A DNA stretch of 64,000 nt, from the NCBI RefSeq assembly GCF_001187845.1, contig NZ_CP012160.1:2542001-2606000 (forward strand), in the 5' to 3' direction. Each line of letters begins with the position of its first letter. Position 1 is the first letter of the stretch. This document shows positions 39,047 to 48,178 of the stretch, one piece after another. This DNA comes from Octadecabacter temperatus. Its GTDB lineage: Bacteria > Pseudomonadota > Alphaproteobacteria > Rhodobacterales > Rhodobacteraceae. The notes under the pieces were generated by a model. It made no database searches and was not told the DNA's origin. It worked only from the letters and a program-made list of their open reading frames with translations. The translations under genes were made by a program, and so were the position numbers.

Positions 39047-39172
39047 ATGAACACACACCGAGGAGTTGGTCCGCGTCATGCGTTGCAGTCTGAAAGCAAG
39101 GATAAAAATAGGATTGTTATGACAGATGCACTCAATGCCTATGCGCGCTCCAACAAACACATAATTAGCTGA
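39047..39172 (+). CDS. Possible small ORF, 41 aa, before the HAD gene
   Basis: ATG at 39047 with AAAGG nine bases upstream, ending eight bases before the HAD start. The sequence (MNTHRGVGPRHALQSESKDK...) shows no known motif. An inner ATG at 39119 with AGGA ahead would give only 17 residues. It could be a leader ORF or chance. Confidence 0.2.
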   Translation: MNTHRGVGPRHALQSESKDKNRIVMTDALNAYARSNKHIIS

Positions 39173-39179
39173 GGACACC

Positions 39180-39845
39180 ATGACCGCACACGCAATTCTC
39201 TTTGATATGGACGGCCTCCTTCTGGATACAGAAAAGGTTTGCTTTGATAATTTTGTCGAGACTCGACGTCACTTTTCCCTTTCAGATAGTCCTGAAGTTT
39301 TTCTGAGGTGTGTTGGACTTCGGCGTCCGGAGTGTGATCGGGTCATCCTGGAAAGCTTGCCCGACCAAGTCGAATTCCAAGACTTCAACGAAGTGTGGCG
39401 TGAAAAAATTTCTGCGACGCTTCAGCGCGAGATCCCCCTAAAAGCGGGAGCCCTTCAGCTTTTTCAAGTCCTTTCTTCAAAAGGGTATTTGATGGGCGTC
39501 GCAACTTCTACCGAGACGGAAGTGGCACGATCTCATCTTGAAAAAACCGGCCTGCTTCCATTTCTGGCAGGGGTTGTCGGCGGAGACCTCGTTCAACAAG
39601 GGAAGCCGAATCCCGAAGTGTATCATAAAATTGCGGAACATTTGGGAGTGAGCGCGGCTGATTGCATTGCTTTCGAAGACAGTGAAACAGGCACGAGAGC
39701 AGCGGTCGCTTCAGGTGCCAAAACTATCCAGATACCTGATCTGATACCACCTTCGGCGGACATGTTAGAATTCGGTCATGTTATCGCGCCTAGCTTGTTA
39801 GAGGGCGCTTTGAAAGTAGACCTAATTCAAACATCGGACATTTGA
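39180..39845 (+). CDS. HAD-superfamily phosphatase/phosphomutase (beta-PGM-like)
   Basis: 221-residue cytoplasmic enzyme with all HAD motifs: motif I DMDGLLLDTE at residues 9-18, motif II ATSTETE near 109, motif III Lys in QGKPNPEVYHKIAEHL near 150, and motif IV FEDSETGTRAA near 170. The four-helix cap between I and II fits sugar-phosphate phosphatases and beta-phosphoglucomutase. It is divergent from the AfuA-type binding-protein gene. A role in removing phosphate from, or isomerising, the imported sugar phosphate is inferred. Confidence 0.88.
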   Translation: MTAHAILFDMDGLLLDTEKVCFDNFVETRRHFSLSDSPEVFLRCVGLRRPECDRVILESLPDQVEFQDFNEVWREKISATLQREIPLKAGALQLFQVLSSKGYLMGVATSTETEVARSHLEKTGLLPFLAGVVGGDLVQQGKPNPEVYHKIAEHLGVSAADCIAFEDSETGTRAAVASGAKTIQIPDLIPPSADMLEFGHVIAPSLLEGALKVDLIQTSDI

Positions 39846-39904
39846 AGGCTATAGGTAAAACGGTCACTTTGTCCCGCATACCGGTCGTTGGCGTGGCTCT
39901 ATTT

Positions 39905-40024
39905 CTAGTTTTCCTCAAGCAACTGATTAGGCGCAACTCCTAACGGTGCAGCCAGACGTGCCAACACCACAATCGTCGGGTTTCCACCGCAAAAACTCTT
40001 GACCAACCTTATAAACACAGGTTT
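39905..40024 (-). pseudogene. Possible remnant of an XRE-type regulator
   Basis: The minus strand reads GGNPTIVVLARLAAPLGVAP then NQLLEEN and stop, very like the last helices of an XRE helix-turn-helix domain. The preceding residues in the frame do not continue the domain. A degraded fragment is the simplest reading; chance is possible. Confidence 0.35.
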
Positions 40025-40398
40025 CGCGCCCTGTAGGCTACGGTGTGGTATCCAACGACCGTGACACAGCAGTTTATGGCCGCCCCGTTTCGCTTGAACG
40101 GCCAATTACTAACTTGATCGAAAACGCTCTGAAATACGGTCGACGCGCGACTGTATCACTGGAGGCAAACGCGCAATCCGCGACGATCATCATCGAAGAT
40201 GAGGGCTCTGAAAGTTCTGCCGCTGAAATTGAAAAGCTCTTGGCCCCATTTCAGCGTGGAGAGAACACGGCAACGATAGATGGCCACGGGCTTGGCCTTA
40301 CAATTGTAGCGACAATTGCAAAATTGCATGGAGGCCGGCTGACATTTGAAGACTCTGCAACGGGTGTGACTGCGCGATTGGCTATTCAGAGATCATGA
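40015..40398 (+). pseudogene. Truncated sensor histidine kinase (ATPase domain only)
   Basis: The frame opens after a TAA at 40012 and encodes a kinase HATPase domain: N-box TNLIENALKYG, G1-like EDEGSES (DxGxG is damaged), and G2 DGHGLGLTIVATIAKLHGG. The membrane, HAMP and HisKA parts are missing, and upstream sequence is unrelated. A free 117-residue ATPase from the GTG at 40045 cannot act as a kinase alone. I read it as the stump of a deleted two-component gene next to another remnant. Confidence 0.7.
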
Positions 40399-40749
40399 GA
40401 AACGACACGATGTCTAGATATACAACACACCCCGAAGCCCAATGGAAGTTCTTGCGTTCTGCCGTCGTAACTGTCGAGGCCAACCGTAACGTGCCGAGCA
40501 ATTTAACTGTATCGAATGTCCGGCAATTGACCTTTGATCTTTGAAATTACAGCTCAACCCAACAAAGTCGGCATAGCAGCAACCCATGGCACATCGTCGC
40601 TACAAAACAGATAAGGCCTTCGTAGAGGAAGCTGCGGTACAGTGATTAATCTAATGTTATGCGTCTGTTTTGGGGCCACTCGTACCTTTTCAAGCTGCAA
40701 GAATTCAGTGCTCATCAAAAACCTTACTTTTTTGCCTAAGTAACTTCCT
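40399..40749. other. Gene-free gap after the kinase stump
   Basis: No gene seen in 350 bases. The region is AT-richer than its neighbours and probably continues the decayed locus. Confidence 0.5.
40716..40743 (-). terminator. Possible terminator of the polysaccharide operon
   Basis: On the minus strand TTACTT-AGGCAAAA-AAGTAA is followed by GGTTTTTG, six bases past the glycosyltransferase stop. The stem is short. Confidence 0.4.
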
Positions 40750-42585
40750 TCAAGCGACGCGAATTGGCCTATCCGAAACGATATCGCGCCGAATAACGTG
40801 TTCTAAGTCTTCACCCTTTTCGTCCACCAATATGCTCAGCATGGACTCGAGGGTGAAGTAGGCGCGAAGCACGCGGAATATTAGGTATTCGGGCAGCGCG
40901 AGAATACCTTTGGGCACCCCATTCAAGAGCGACGCCAACACAGCCATGATCGCCGGTGCGCCGGTTGTGACGGCGACAATGGATTGCCAAATGATCGGAC
41001 TGTCAGGGTTAAGTCGAAGACCCCATTCAAGCGCACCATAGAGGATCAGTGGAACCAACATTGCGCGGCGCGCGGAATTGATCAGCATATATGGCAGGAT
41101 GATCTTACCGCGGAGCGTCTTGTTTGGCCCGTAAATCAAATCTCGGCATCTCGAAGAGATATGATAAATCGAGCGGAACCATCGCATACGTTGCTCACGC
41201 ATATGGCTGTACGACGATGGAACCTCAGAAATATAGCGGATCCTCGGATCAACGACCGAGTGGAATCCAAGTTCGCCAATGCGCAAAGAAATGTCAGTGT
41301 CTTCGCCATTCATACCCTCAACAAATCCGCCAAGATAACGTGGATGATGGGTCCGATAGACAACGAACATTCCAGGGATGCCCACAACACCATTCACCGC
41401 ACCCATAGCAACCGAGTAGAAACCATGTTTCACCAAAACCTCGAGAAGGCGCGCACGATCAAATAGCGCCCCACCAGGCGGCACGGGAACCCCACCGACA
41501 ACCCCAACTTGCGGGTTGGCAAAGTAAGGCATCGCACGCGAAAAATTATCTTTGCCAACCAAGGTATCGGCATCTACCCGAACTAGAAATTCGGTCTCAC
41601 AGGCGTCTAAGCCCGCGTTCAACGCGTTCGACTTTCCGGGCTTGGGGACATTGATCACCCTTCCCTTTGCGGCCTTGCATGCGTCGAGAGTCTCGCGTGC
41701 GATGTCTTCGGTATCATCCGTTGAATTGTTGTTCATGATTAGGATGTGGACGTCACCACCGTAATGCAGGGCTGCGGCGTCCATTGCATTAATGGTGTCT
41801 TTGATGATGTAGGACTCATTGTGCGCCGGTACGATCACGGAAACAGGTGGCCTAAAGTCCGGCGTTTTGGCGGTCCAAACGTCGTAGACCGCAAGCAGAT
41901 AAAGTTGTCCGAACAACGTTGGCAGAAAGAGAAAAACACCCGGCCCGATCCCGCCAAGCAATGTCCACTGCCGCAAAACCTCAACGAGGTTAATATCCAT
42001 TCCGCCCACCCAGATCGAGACGAACATTGCGATAAGCGTCGTAATCCCTATGCGCCAGAAAGCGCGACCCTGACTGACTGGAATATGCTCAATCCGAATG
42101 CGGGCTGGCATCAGCCCACGCTCAAGCAACTTGAACGAATAGATCGCGAAACCAAACAGCCCCGAAAGGATTGCGCTGAAATGTAACGACAAGGATTGGC
42201 CAATAACACTATGCGCGGCTGCATTGGCCAAATCAAAAACAGCACACCCAGCCAAAAACGTGAGAATCATATCGAGCCCGAACATAACGCGGCCGCGCGT
42301 CCCGCCGTTGCTAAACGCGGCGAAGGAAACAAAGAACGATATTAGGAATATCCGGATTGCGATCGCATGGCGCCCCTCATGAAGCGAAAACACATAGTCA
42401 TGGTTAGGGAAAATCCGTGCCGCGCCCTCAAGGTTGACGAGCCAAAGCTGCAGCGTCGCAAGCGCCACAAAGACCAACAACATTTTCGGAGCCTGCCAAT
42501 CGTTCACGGCACCCGCAAATCGTTTCGGTGCGCTATCTACAGAGATGAAGTTGATCTGTTCGCGCTTGTCATCTGTATCGCTCAT
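40750..42585 (-). CDS. Processive family-2 glycosyltransferase, cellulose-synthase-like
   Basis: Inner-membrane synthase of 611 residues that should polymerise a beta-linked sugar and extrude it. Four to six helices lie before residue 240. The GT-A domain spans about 245-480: VSVIVPAHNES, DxD as D338-A-D340, GEDTD at 427-431, and the processivity motif Q465-R-M-R-W469. Further helices follow to about 575. It lacks the PilZ c-di-GMP domain found in BcsA and is shorter than BcsA. Its ATG overlaps the stop of the BcsB-like gene by four bases, so the two are made together. The sugar donor is not defined by these motifs; the operon suggests UDP-sulfoquinovose or a mix. Confidence 0.88.
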   Translation of the reverse strand: MSDTDDKREQINFISVDSAPKRFAGAVNDWQAPKMLLVFVALATLQLWLVNLEGAARIFPNHDYVFSLHEGRHAIAIRIFLISFFVSFAAFSNGGTRGRVMFGLDMILTFLAGCAVFDLANAAAHSVIGQSLSLHFSAILSGLFGFAIYSFKLLERGLMPARIRIEHIPVSQGRAFWRIGITTLIAMFVSIWVGGMDINLVEVLRQWTLLGGIGPGVFLFLPTLFGQLYLLAVYDVWTAKTPDFRPPVSVIVPAHNESYIIKDTINAMDAAALHYGGDVHILIMNNNSTDDTEDIARETLDACKAAKGRVINVPKPGKSNALNAGLDACETEFLVRVDADTLVGKDNFSRAMPYFANPQVGVVGGVPVPPGGALFDRARLLEVLVKHGFYSVAMGAVNGVVGIPGMFVVYRTHHPRYLGGFVEGMNGEDTDISLRIGELGFHSVVDPRIRYISEVPSSYSHMREQRMRWFRSIYHISSRCRDLIYGPNKTLRGKIILPYMLINSARRAMLVPLILYGALEWGLRLNPDSPIIWQSIVAVTTGAPAIMAVLASLLNGVPKGILALPEYLIFRVLRAYFTLESMLSILVDEKGEDLEHVIRRDIVSDRPIRVA

Positions 42586-44138
42586 CCCGCTAAATCCATT
42601 AGGTTGACGCCATTCGGAACCACTAAGACCCCCAGACTATGACGCGGTAATTCGGAGCCTTCTTGAATGAATTCTGCCCCCAGTTTTAGCGTTGCTGGAT
42701 CGCGTGTAACCAACCAAACAGGTCCGACGTTTTGAAGGCTGGAGATAACATTTTCAGAGGACGTCAAAATAATGTTGGCTGACTCACTGTTCGGTCCAAC
42801 AGCAACAGCATCTGGCAGCAAAGCCCCCAACATTTCACTCATCGCTTGGGCGTCAGATGCCGAGAAATCCGTTACCATCCCGACTTTCAACCGACCAAGA
42901 TCCGCAAGTGTCGCGCGCACATCGCCGATAGGATCGATAAACGTCGTATCGCCATGGTGCAGTCTGGATGTCGGCAACAATTCAGCAAAAAGCTCAGGTC
43001 CGATATCGCACTCACCGGTTGAGAGGTGAGGAGACGCCACACTAACCTCGAGGACGTTTACGGTGGTTTGCATCTCTTCAGGTAGGGAAACCGAAGCCTC
43101 GAATTGAAGGTGATCAGGCGCAACGATTTCTTGATGCACAAGACGGTTGTTAAGCACGACCGTCACGGTCCAGCCTTGAGCATTCATTTGCCGCCCAAGT
43201 GCGAGATGAAGGTCAAAGGTTTCTGGAATTTTCATGGCCGGATCGTCCCGCACATCGTATCGTTCACGCCATGTCGTGCGGCGGTAAAAGTGGCGAATGC
43301 CTGCGTTTGTTCCACTTTGTGCGAGTGCCTTGGGCCATTCAGCCTCTCCAAGGTCACTGCCCAGCGCCGCAAAAAACGGGAGTGCATTGCGCATCTCGTC
43401 GGTTGTCAGAGCATCGTTGGAATGCCCATCAACCATCACCGATTGAATGCCATACCGTTCGAACTGAGCAGCAAGAATTAGACGTCTAATGCGTTCTTCG
43501 CGTTGCAACCAATCTGGCCATGCAACGCGTGTTAAATTACCCCACGCATGAACCCTGTCACGCGGTGTTTCTAATGTGCGGTCTAAGGTGAGAACCAAAA
43601 GGCTGGTCGTCTCGATCTCAACGACGGCTTCCAAACCTTCGTTCCTAGAACAGGAAGAACCGGGGCCCTCGCCTTGCAATGAGAAAGAGACGACCAACTG
43701 GTCCCTTACAAAATCCGTCGGTGAAAGCGGAATTTGTAAGGTACGCTCGACCACGCCTGGACGCAGCAACAATTCGCCTCTTTTGGCGCCATCAATGGAG
43801 ATCCGAAGAACCCCTTCAACGCCGTCAAGAACCTGAAGTGTTGCATCAACTTGGAGGTGTCCAGATGTAGGTCGCGCATCCAATGGAAGATTGAATTGAA
43901 CGCTTTGATAGGCCGGAAGCCCAGACAAAATGACCGGATGGTCTGGATTGGACCGATAGACCAATCCGATGTCCTCGCCACTCGTTTCAACGGCCCTACG
44001 ATCTTCAAATACGAGGTTTTGATCCTGCGTAAGCGCGCCAAAATAGTGTTGCCCTCTATCCAAAAATCCAGTCGTCGATAGCAGGAGAGCTACGCCTGCA
44101 AGGAGAAATCCCATAAGCCCAATGCCTATCATTCGCAT
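42582..44138 (-). CDS. BcsB-like periplasmic partner of the glycan synthase
   Basis: 518 residues from the ATG at 44138; the frame extends to 44252 inside the synthase gene upstream. An N-terminal hydrophobic helix (MRMIGIGLMGFLLAGVALLL) is a signal or anchor. The periplasmic part is beta-rich, with two jelly-roll-like repeats at about 60-200 (YQSVQFNLPLDARPTSGHLQ) and 290-420, as in BcsB carbohydrate-binding domains, and a CDIGPE/GSSCSRNEG cysteine pair. It is shorter than E. coli BcsB and lacks the C-terminal membrane helix that docks BcsB onto BcsA. That is unusual and suggests a different way of holding the synthase. Confidence 0.75.
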   Translation of the reverse strand: MRMIGIGLMGFLLAGVALLLSTTGFLDRGQHYFGALTQDQNLVFEDRRAVETSGEDIGLVYRSNPDHPVILSGLPAYQSVQFNLPLDARPTSGHLQVDATLQVLDGVEGVLRISIDGAKRGELLLRPGVVERTLQIPLSPTDFVRDQLVVSFSLQGEGPGSSCSRNEGLEAVVEIETTSLLVLTLDRTLETPRDRVHAWGNLTRVAWPDWLQREERIRRLILAAQFERYGIQSVMVDGHSNDALTTDEMRNALPFFAALGSDLGEAEWPKALAQSGTNAGIRHFYRRTTWRERYDVRDDPAMKIPETFDLHLALGRQMNAQGWTVTVVLNNRLVHQEIVAPDHLQFEASVSLPEEMQTTVNVLEVSVASPHLSTGECDIGPELFAELLPTSRLHHGDTTFIDPIGDVRATLADLGRLKVGMVTDFSASDAQAMSEMLGALLPDAVAVGPNSESANIILTSSENVISSLQNVGPVWLVTRDPATLKLGAEFIQEGSELPRHSLGVLVVPNGVNLMDLAG

Positions 44139-44223
44139 AATTTTCACCGATATGTTTTGAAGCTGAATCGACAAGATCGCAGCGCCCCACCTCCAAGCGG
44201 AATGCTGCGACCGAGCCAGTCGG

Positions 44224-45444
44224 TTAAGCTGCTCGTGAGTTGTCCGGATCAATCACACCGGGGCGTTGATTGTCAGTCCATGTGGACACGCACGGGATCA
44301 TTTTCCGGATGCAACGTCCCGCATACTTTGCTGCGATTTGCTGCGTTTCATCCATAAGACCTTCAGCCAATGTAACGGGCTTTAGACCTAATGAGATGAA
44401 CGTTTTGTTCGAGACACGCAGGTCGTTTTCTGCGGCTTCGTTGCGTGGATTGTCGACATTCGCAATCTTCGCACCAGACGTTTCAGCCACAAGATTGGCA
44501 AGCGCCCGCACCGTGTGCGTTTCCGTCATCTGGTTCAAAATTGCGACTTTTCCATCCCGTGCGGGTGGGTTTGCAACAGCCAATGCAAGACATTTTACCG
44601 TATCCTGAATGTGAATGAATGCGCGGGTCTGTCCGCCGGTGCCGTGTACCGTCAATGGGTGGCCAACGACAGCTTGCATCAAGAAGCGGTTAAGCACCGT
44701 TCCGTAGTCACCGTCATAATCAAAGCGATTGATGAGCCGCTCATCCAAACGCGTTTCATTCGTCTGCGTGCCCCAAACGATTCCTTGGTGCAGGTCAGTA
44801 ATCCGCATGTGGTCGTTCTTTGCGTAGAATTGGAACAGCAACTGATCCATGGACTTGGTCATGTGGTACACGCTGCCTGGGTTGGTTGGGTACAGAATGT
44901 GACGCTGGAAAATCTTCTTGTTGTCACCTGGGATGTAGACCGGAAGATACCCCTCAGGAATCTCGATGCCATCGTCGTCGTATCCGTAGACCCCCATTGT
45001 GCCGAGGTGGACGAAGTGGGCGTCCAAGCCAAGCTCAACAGATGCAGCAAGAAGATTGTGGGTACCTGAAATGTTGTTGTCGACGGTGTAGCGTTTCTCG
45101 CAGACACCCTTCATCGAATACGGTGCGGCACGTTGTTCACCAAAATGGATGATCGTATCGGGCTTAACCGTCGCCATAAGGTCACGAAGACGGTCAAATT
45201 CACGGGCGACATCAATCTTCTCGAACTTGATCGTAAGGCCAGTCTTCTCTTTCCAAGCGAGAAGGCGATCTTCCATTGAGGAAAGTGGGGTTAGGCTGTC
45301 GGCACCCATCTTCGCATCGATTGCGCGACGTGACATGTTGTCAACGATCGTGATGTTGTGCCCTTGCCCTGACAAGTGCAGAGCTGTAGGCCATCCACAA
45401 AATCCGTCGCCGCCAACTACAATGATATTCTTTGAGTTTGTCAT
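44224..45444 (-). CDS. UDP-sulfoquinovose synthase-like NAD-dependent epimerase (SqdB/SQD1 family)
   Basis: Extended SDR of 406 residues matching the SQD1/SqdB pattern through its length. NAD motif VGGDGFCGW at 10-18; DSLTPLSSMEDRL near 50; HFGEQRAAPYSM near 100; catalytic T149 in HLGTMGVYG and Y193-xxx-K197 in YHMTKSMD; DLHQGIVWGTQTNET near 220; GHPLTVHGTGGQTRAFIHIQDT near 255. SQD1 makes UDP-6-sulfoquinovose from UDP-glucose and sulfite (established). It leads an operon with a BcsB-like protein and a processive synthase, not with sulfolipid genes (sqdX/sqdD). AAAGGACATAGAAA precedes the ATG. A related UDP-sugar epimerase is the main alternative. Confidence 0.82.
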   Translation of the reverse strand: MTNSKNIIVVGGDGFCGWPTALHLSGQGHNITIVDNMSRRAIDAKMGADSLTPLSSMEDRLLAWKEKTGLTIKFEKIDVAREFDRLRDLMATVKPDTIIHFGEQRAAPYSMKGVCEKRYTVDNNISGTHNLLAASVELGLDAHFVHLGTMGVYGYDDDGIEIPEGYLPVYIPGDNKKIFQRHILYPTNPGSVYHMTKSMDQLLFQFYAKNDHMRITDLHQGIVWGTQTNETRLDERLINRFDYDGDYGTVLNRFLMQAVVGHPLTVHGTGGQTRAFIHIQDTVKCLALAVANPPARDGKVAILNQMTETHTVRALANLVAETSGAKIANVDNPRNEAAENDLRVSNKTFISLGLKPVTLAEGLMDETQQIAAKYAGRCIRKMIPCVSTWTDNQRPGVIDPDNSRAA

Positions 45445-45606
45445 TTTCTATGTCCTTTCAAATCGACCCTCCAAGCGGGCCGCGTTGTTGATGAACAAAG
45501 AAATAATGATAGAACGCCCCGAGAACGCCGGACCGAGGGTGTAGGTTGCGAAACGTAAGAATAGATCGGCTACTCGTTCGGATAGTCCGCCCTTCGAACG
45601 GATATC

Positions 45607-48135
45607 TTAAAGTGGCGCTGACATCCGCTTGTCGAAATCTGCTTCTGCTTTACGGGCAAGGTTTTCAACTGATTCTAACTGCGCGCTGAGGTCAGGAATC
45701 GACCCTAGGCGCGCGTCGTGCTCAATCTCTTGCAACATTATCTCCAGCTTTTCGAAACCAAAAAGAGACGCAGCGCCCTTCATTTTGTGCGCAACCTCTG
45801 CAAGCGTTAAGGGCTCAGCGTCGAACGCGCCATCTCGGGCTTGCGCGTCAAACTCTTTCAGCTCATCGAAAAACTGTTTCCCAACAGCGCTCGCTTTCTC
45901 GGCGCCAAGTGTATTGCGCATTTCACCCAATGCATCTGGGTGCGTCGAAGAGCCTAGCAACACATTATCGGTCGAAGATAACTCAGCGATGATAGTACGC
46001 AGAGCATCAAGGCGAATGGGTTTTGTATGGAAACGGTTCATCCCAGCTTGTTCCGCCTCTTCACGGTACTCTTCCCGGCCATGTGCCGTTAGCCCCACGA
46101 TCCGCGTCGCCGCGTTGGGGCCGTTATCATGACGAAGTCTACGCGTAGCTTCGATTCCATTCATGATCGGCATGCTGATATCCATTATAATGGCGTCGAA
46201 TTCTTCCAGTGCTGCTTTCTCAATGCAATCAGCACCATTGATAGCTTGGGTCACGTGGTGCCCCATCCCCTCAAGCATATCGCTAAGCACTTTGCGGTTA
46301 ATGCTGTTGTCTTCGACCACCAACACCTTGCAGGAACTTGTGAAAGACACGACAGGTTCTTGCTCGGCGGGGCCGCTATTCGGTACCTCTTCTCTCCGTT
46401 GCAAAGGAACCGTTAAGGTAAATGTTGAGCCAATTCCGACTTCACTATTCAAGCTGATATCACCGTCCATTCGACGCGCAATTTTGCGCGAAATTGCGAG
46501 CCCAAGGCCATCGCCGCGTGATTGCCGTCCTTCGCTAGGGGCAAGTGCTACAAAGTCGTCGAACACCTGCTCTTGGTGTTCCGGCGCAATTCCCGGTCCA
46601 GTGTCAGAAACCTTGAACTTTACAGACGAATGCTCTGGTCCGTGAATACCACCCACCTGAACGGTGATCTCTCCACTGCCTGAAAACTTAATCGCGTTGC
46701 CGATCAAGTTCGTCAATATCTGACGGATGCGATTACTGTCCCCATAGAAATCGATACAAATGAGATCGTCCAACTCAACGTTTAGGTCTAGATTCTTTTC
46801 ACGCGCCAACGGTTCTAAGACATCCACTAAACCGTTGACCATTTCCGGCAGGTCAAACTGTTGTGGCGCAAGTTTCAGATTACCCGTTTCAATCCGTGTA
46901 ATGTCCAGCGCCTCGTTTGTGTGTTCCAACAGTATCTCACTCGATGCGAGGGCGATGTCGGCATAACGCTCTTGGGCAGGTGATAGTTTGGTCGTCTTAA
47001 GTAAATCCAACACGCCCATGATGCCATTCAACGGTGTGCGCATTTCGTGGCTCATTAAGGTTAGGAACTGCGACTTGGCTTTGTCAGTCTTTTCCGCACG
47101 ATCTCGTGCGTCGACCAATTCTTGTTCGGCGATTTTCCTTTCGCTGATATCGCGAATGTAAGCGATAAATTTAGTGCCGTCCTCATCTTCGGTAGCTGTG
47201 ATATTTAGCTCGACAGGAAATTCTTCGCCGCTTTTGCGCAACGCCGACAGCTCGACCCGACCCGCATCCACCACCCGTGGTTTGCCCGTTTCAAGATAAC
47301 GCCGCATGCCATTGTGGTGGGCATCGCGCATATGGTGAGGGATGAAGGTTTCCTCCATCGTTTTGCCGATCATCTCACTTCGGCTCCAACCAAAAACTTT
47401 CTCAGCCGACAGGTTGAAATCAATGATTTCCCCTTCGCTATTCGCCGTAACAATCCCGTCAAGCGACGCTGTGACTGTAGAGCTAAGCAGCTTTGCCGAT
47501 GATTGCAGCGCCGCGTCATTCACGGCCGCTTGACGGAACATGCGGTCCAGCAACATCAAAAGCGCGCCCATCAATACAAGCAATACAATTGCGATGCTTC
47601 CTGTGCGTTTCAGCTGTTCGGCAAACAAGGCGCGGCGTTGTTGGGATTTCTCAGCTGAAAGGCTTAGGCCCAGCAACGCAATTTTACGAACATTTGGACG
47701 CAGATCCGTAACGCTAACCAGCAGCTCAGAAATATGATCGTTGGTGAGCGGGGTCGAACTGTCCGAAATGGATATCGCCTGTGCCTCAAATTGACCGAGT
47801 GCACGGATCAAAGAGCTCAGCTCGGCGTTTTCACCGATAAGCAGTGCGGCGCGACCCGAGTTTACAATGTCGAGGCGGCTTAGCGTAATATCTATCCGCA
47901 ACTTCAGCTCTTCATCTGAAAACCGTCCCGTTGCTAACTGATCGGAAAGATCTGCGTTTAGATTGGCGAATTCAGTATCTAGCTGAGAAATGCTCCATTG
48001 CGTGCTGTCACCCTGAGCGGTCGAAAGGTCTCGTAGTTGCGACAAAAGGTTGGTCACCATTAAGACCAACAACAAGGACAGCAGACCTAGGCCTGCCAGT
48101 ATCACGAGTCTGTACTTTTCTGAATTCAATTTCAC
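45607..48135 (-). CDS. Hybrid sensor histidine kinase with PAS, receiver and Hpt domains
   Basis: 842-residue membrane sensor. Helices at about 9-30 and 180-198 enclose a 150-residue helical periplasmic sensor. Then PAS (about 212-335, with VFGWSRSEMIGKT), HisKA with His363 in LMSHEMRTPLNG, HATPase with DTGPGIA at 511 and GDGLGLAI at 541, a receiver domain with Asp652 in IIMDISMPIMNG, and a C-terminal Hpt domain with His783 in VAHKMKGAASLFG. All phosphorelay residues are intact, so the output is probably the divergent LuxR-type regulator (48829). It follows a small periplasmic protein gene by 43 bases. The polysaccharide operon lies 160 bases downstream on the same strand and may be partly co-transcribed. 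Confidence 0.93.
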   Translation of the reverse strand: MKLNSEKYRLVILAGLGLLSLLLVLMVTNLLSQLRDLSTAQGDSTQWSISQLDTEFANLNADLSDQLATGRFSDEELKLRIDITLSRLDIVNSGRAALLIGENAELSSLIRALGQFEAQAISISDSSTPLTNDHISELLVSVTDLRPNVRKIALLGLSLSAEKSQQRRALFAEQLKRTGSIAIVLLVLMGALLMLLDRMFRQAAVNDAALQSSAKLLSSTVTASLDGIVTANSEGEIIDFNLSAEKVFGWSRSEMIGKTMEETFIPHHMRDAHHNGMRRYLETGKPRVVDAGRVELSALRKSGEEFPVELNITATEDEDGTKFIAYIRDISERKIAEQELVDARDRAEKTDKAKSQFLTLMSHEMRTPLNGIMGVLDLLKTTKLSPAQERYADIALASSEILLEHTNEALDITRIETGNLKLAPQQFDLPEMVNGLVDVLEPLAREKNLDLNVELDDLICIDFYGDSNRIRQILTNLIGNAIKFSGSGEITVQVGGIHGPEHSSVKFKVSDTGPGIAPEHQEQVFDDFVALAPSEGRQSRGDGLGLAISRKIARRMDGDISLNSEVGIGSTFTLTVPLQRREEVPNSGPAEQEPVVSFTSSCKVLVVEDNSINRKVLSDMLEGMGHHVTQAINGADCIEKAALEEFDAIIMDISMPIMNGIEATRRLRHDNGPNAATRIVGLTAHGREEYREEAEQAGMNRFHTKPIRLDALRTIIAELSSTDNVLLGSSTHPDALGEMRNTLGAEKASAVGKQFFDELKEFDAQARDGAFDAEPLTLAEVAHKMKGAASLFGFEKLEIMLQEIEHDARLGSIPDLSAQLESVENLARKAEADFDKRMSAPL

Positions 48136-48178
48136 TTCAACCCCCTACGCTGAAGCCACCCTAGGGTGCGATCCTTTA

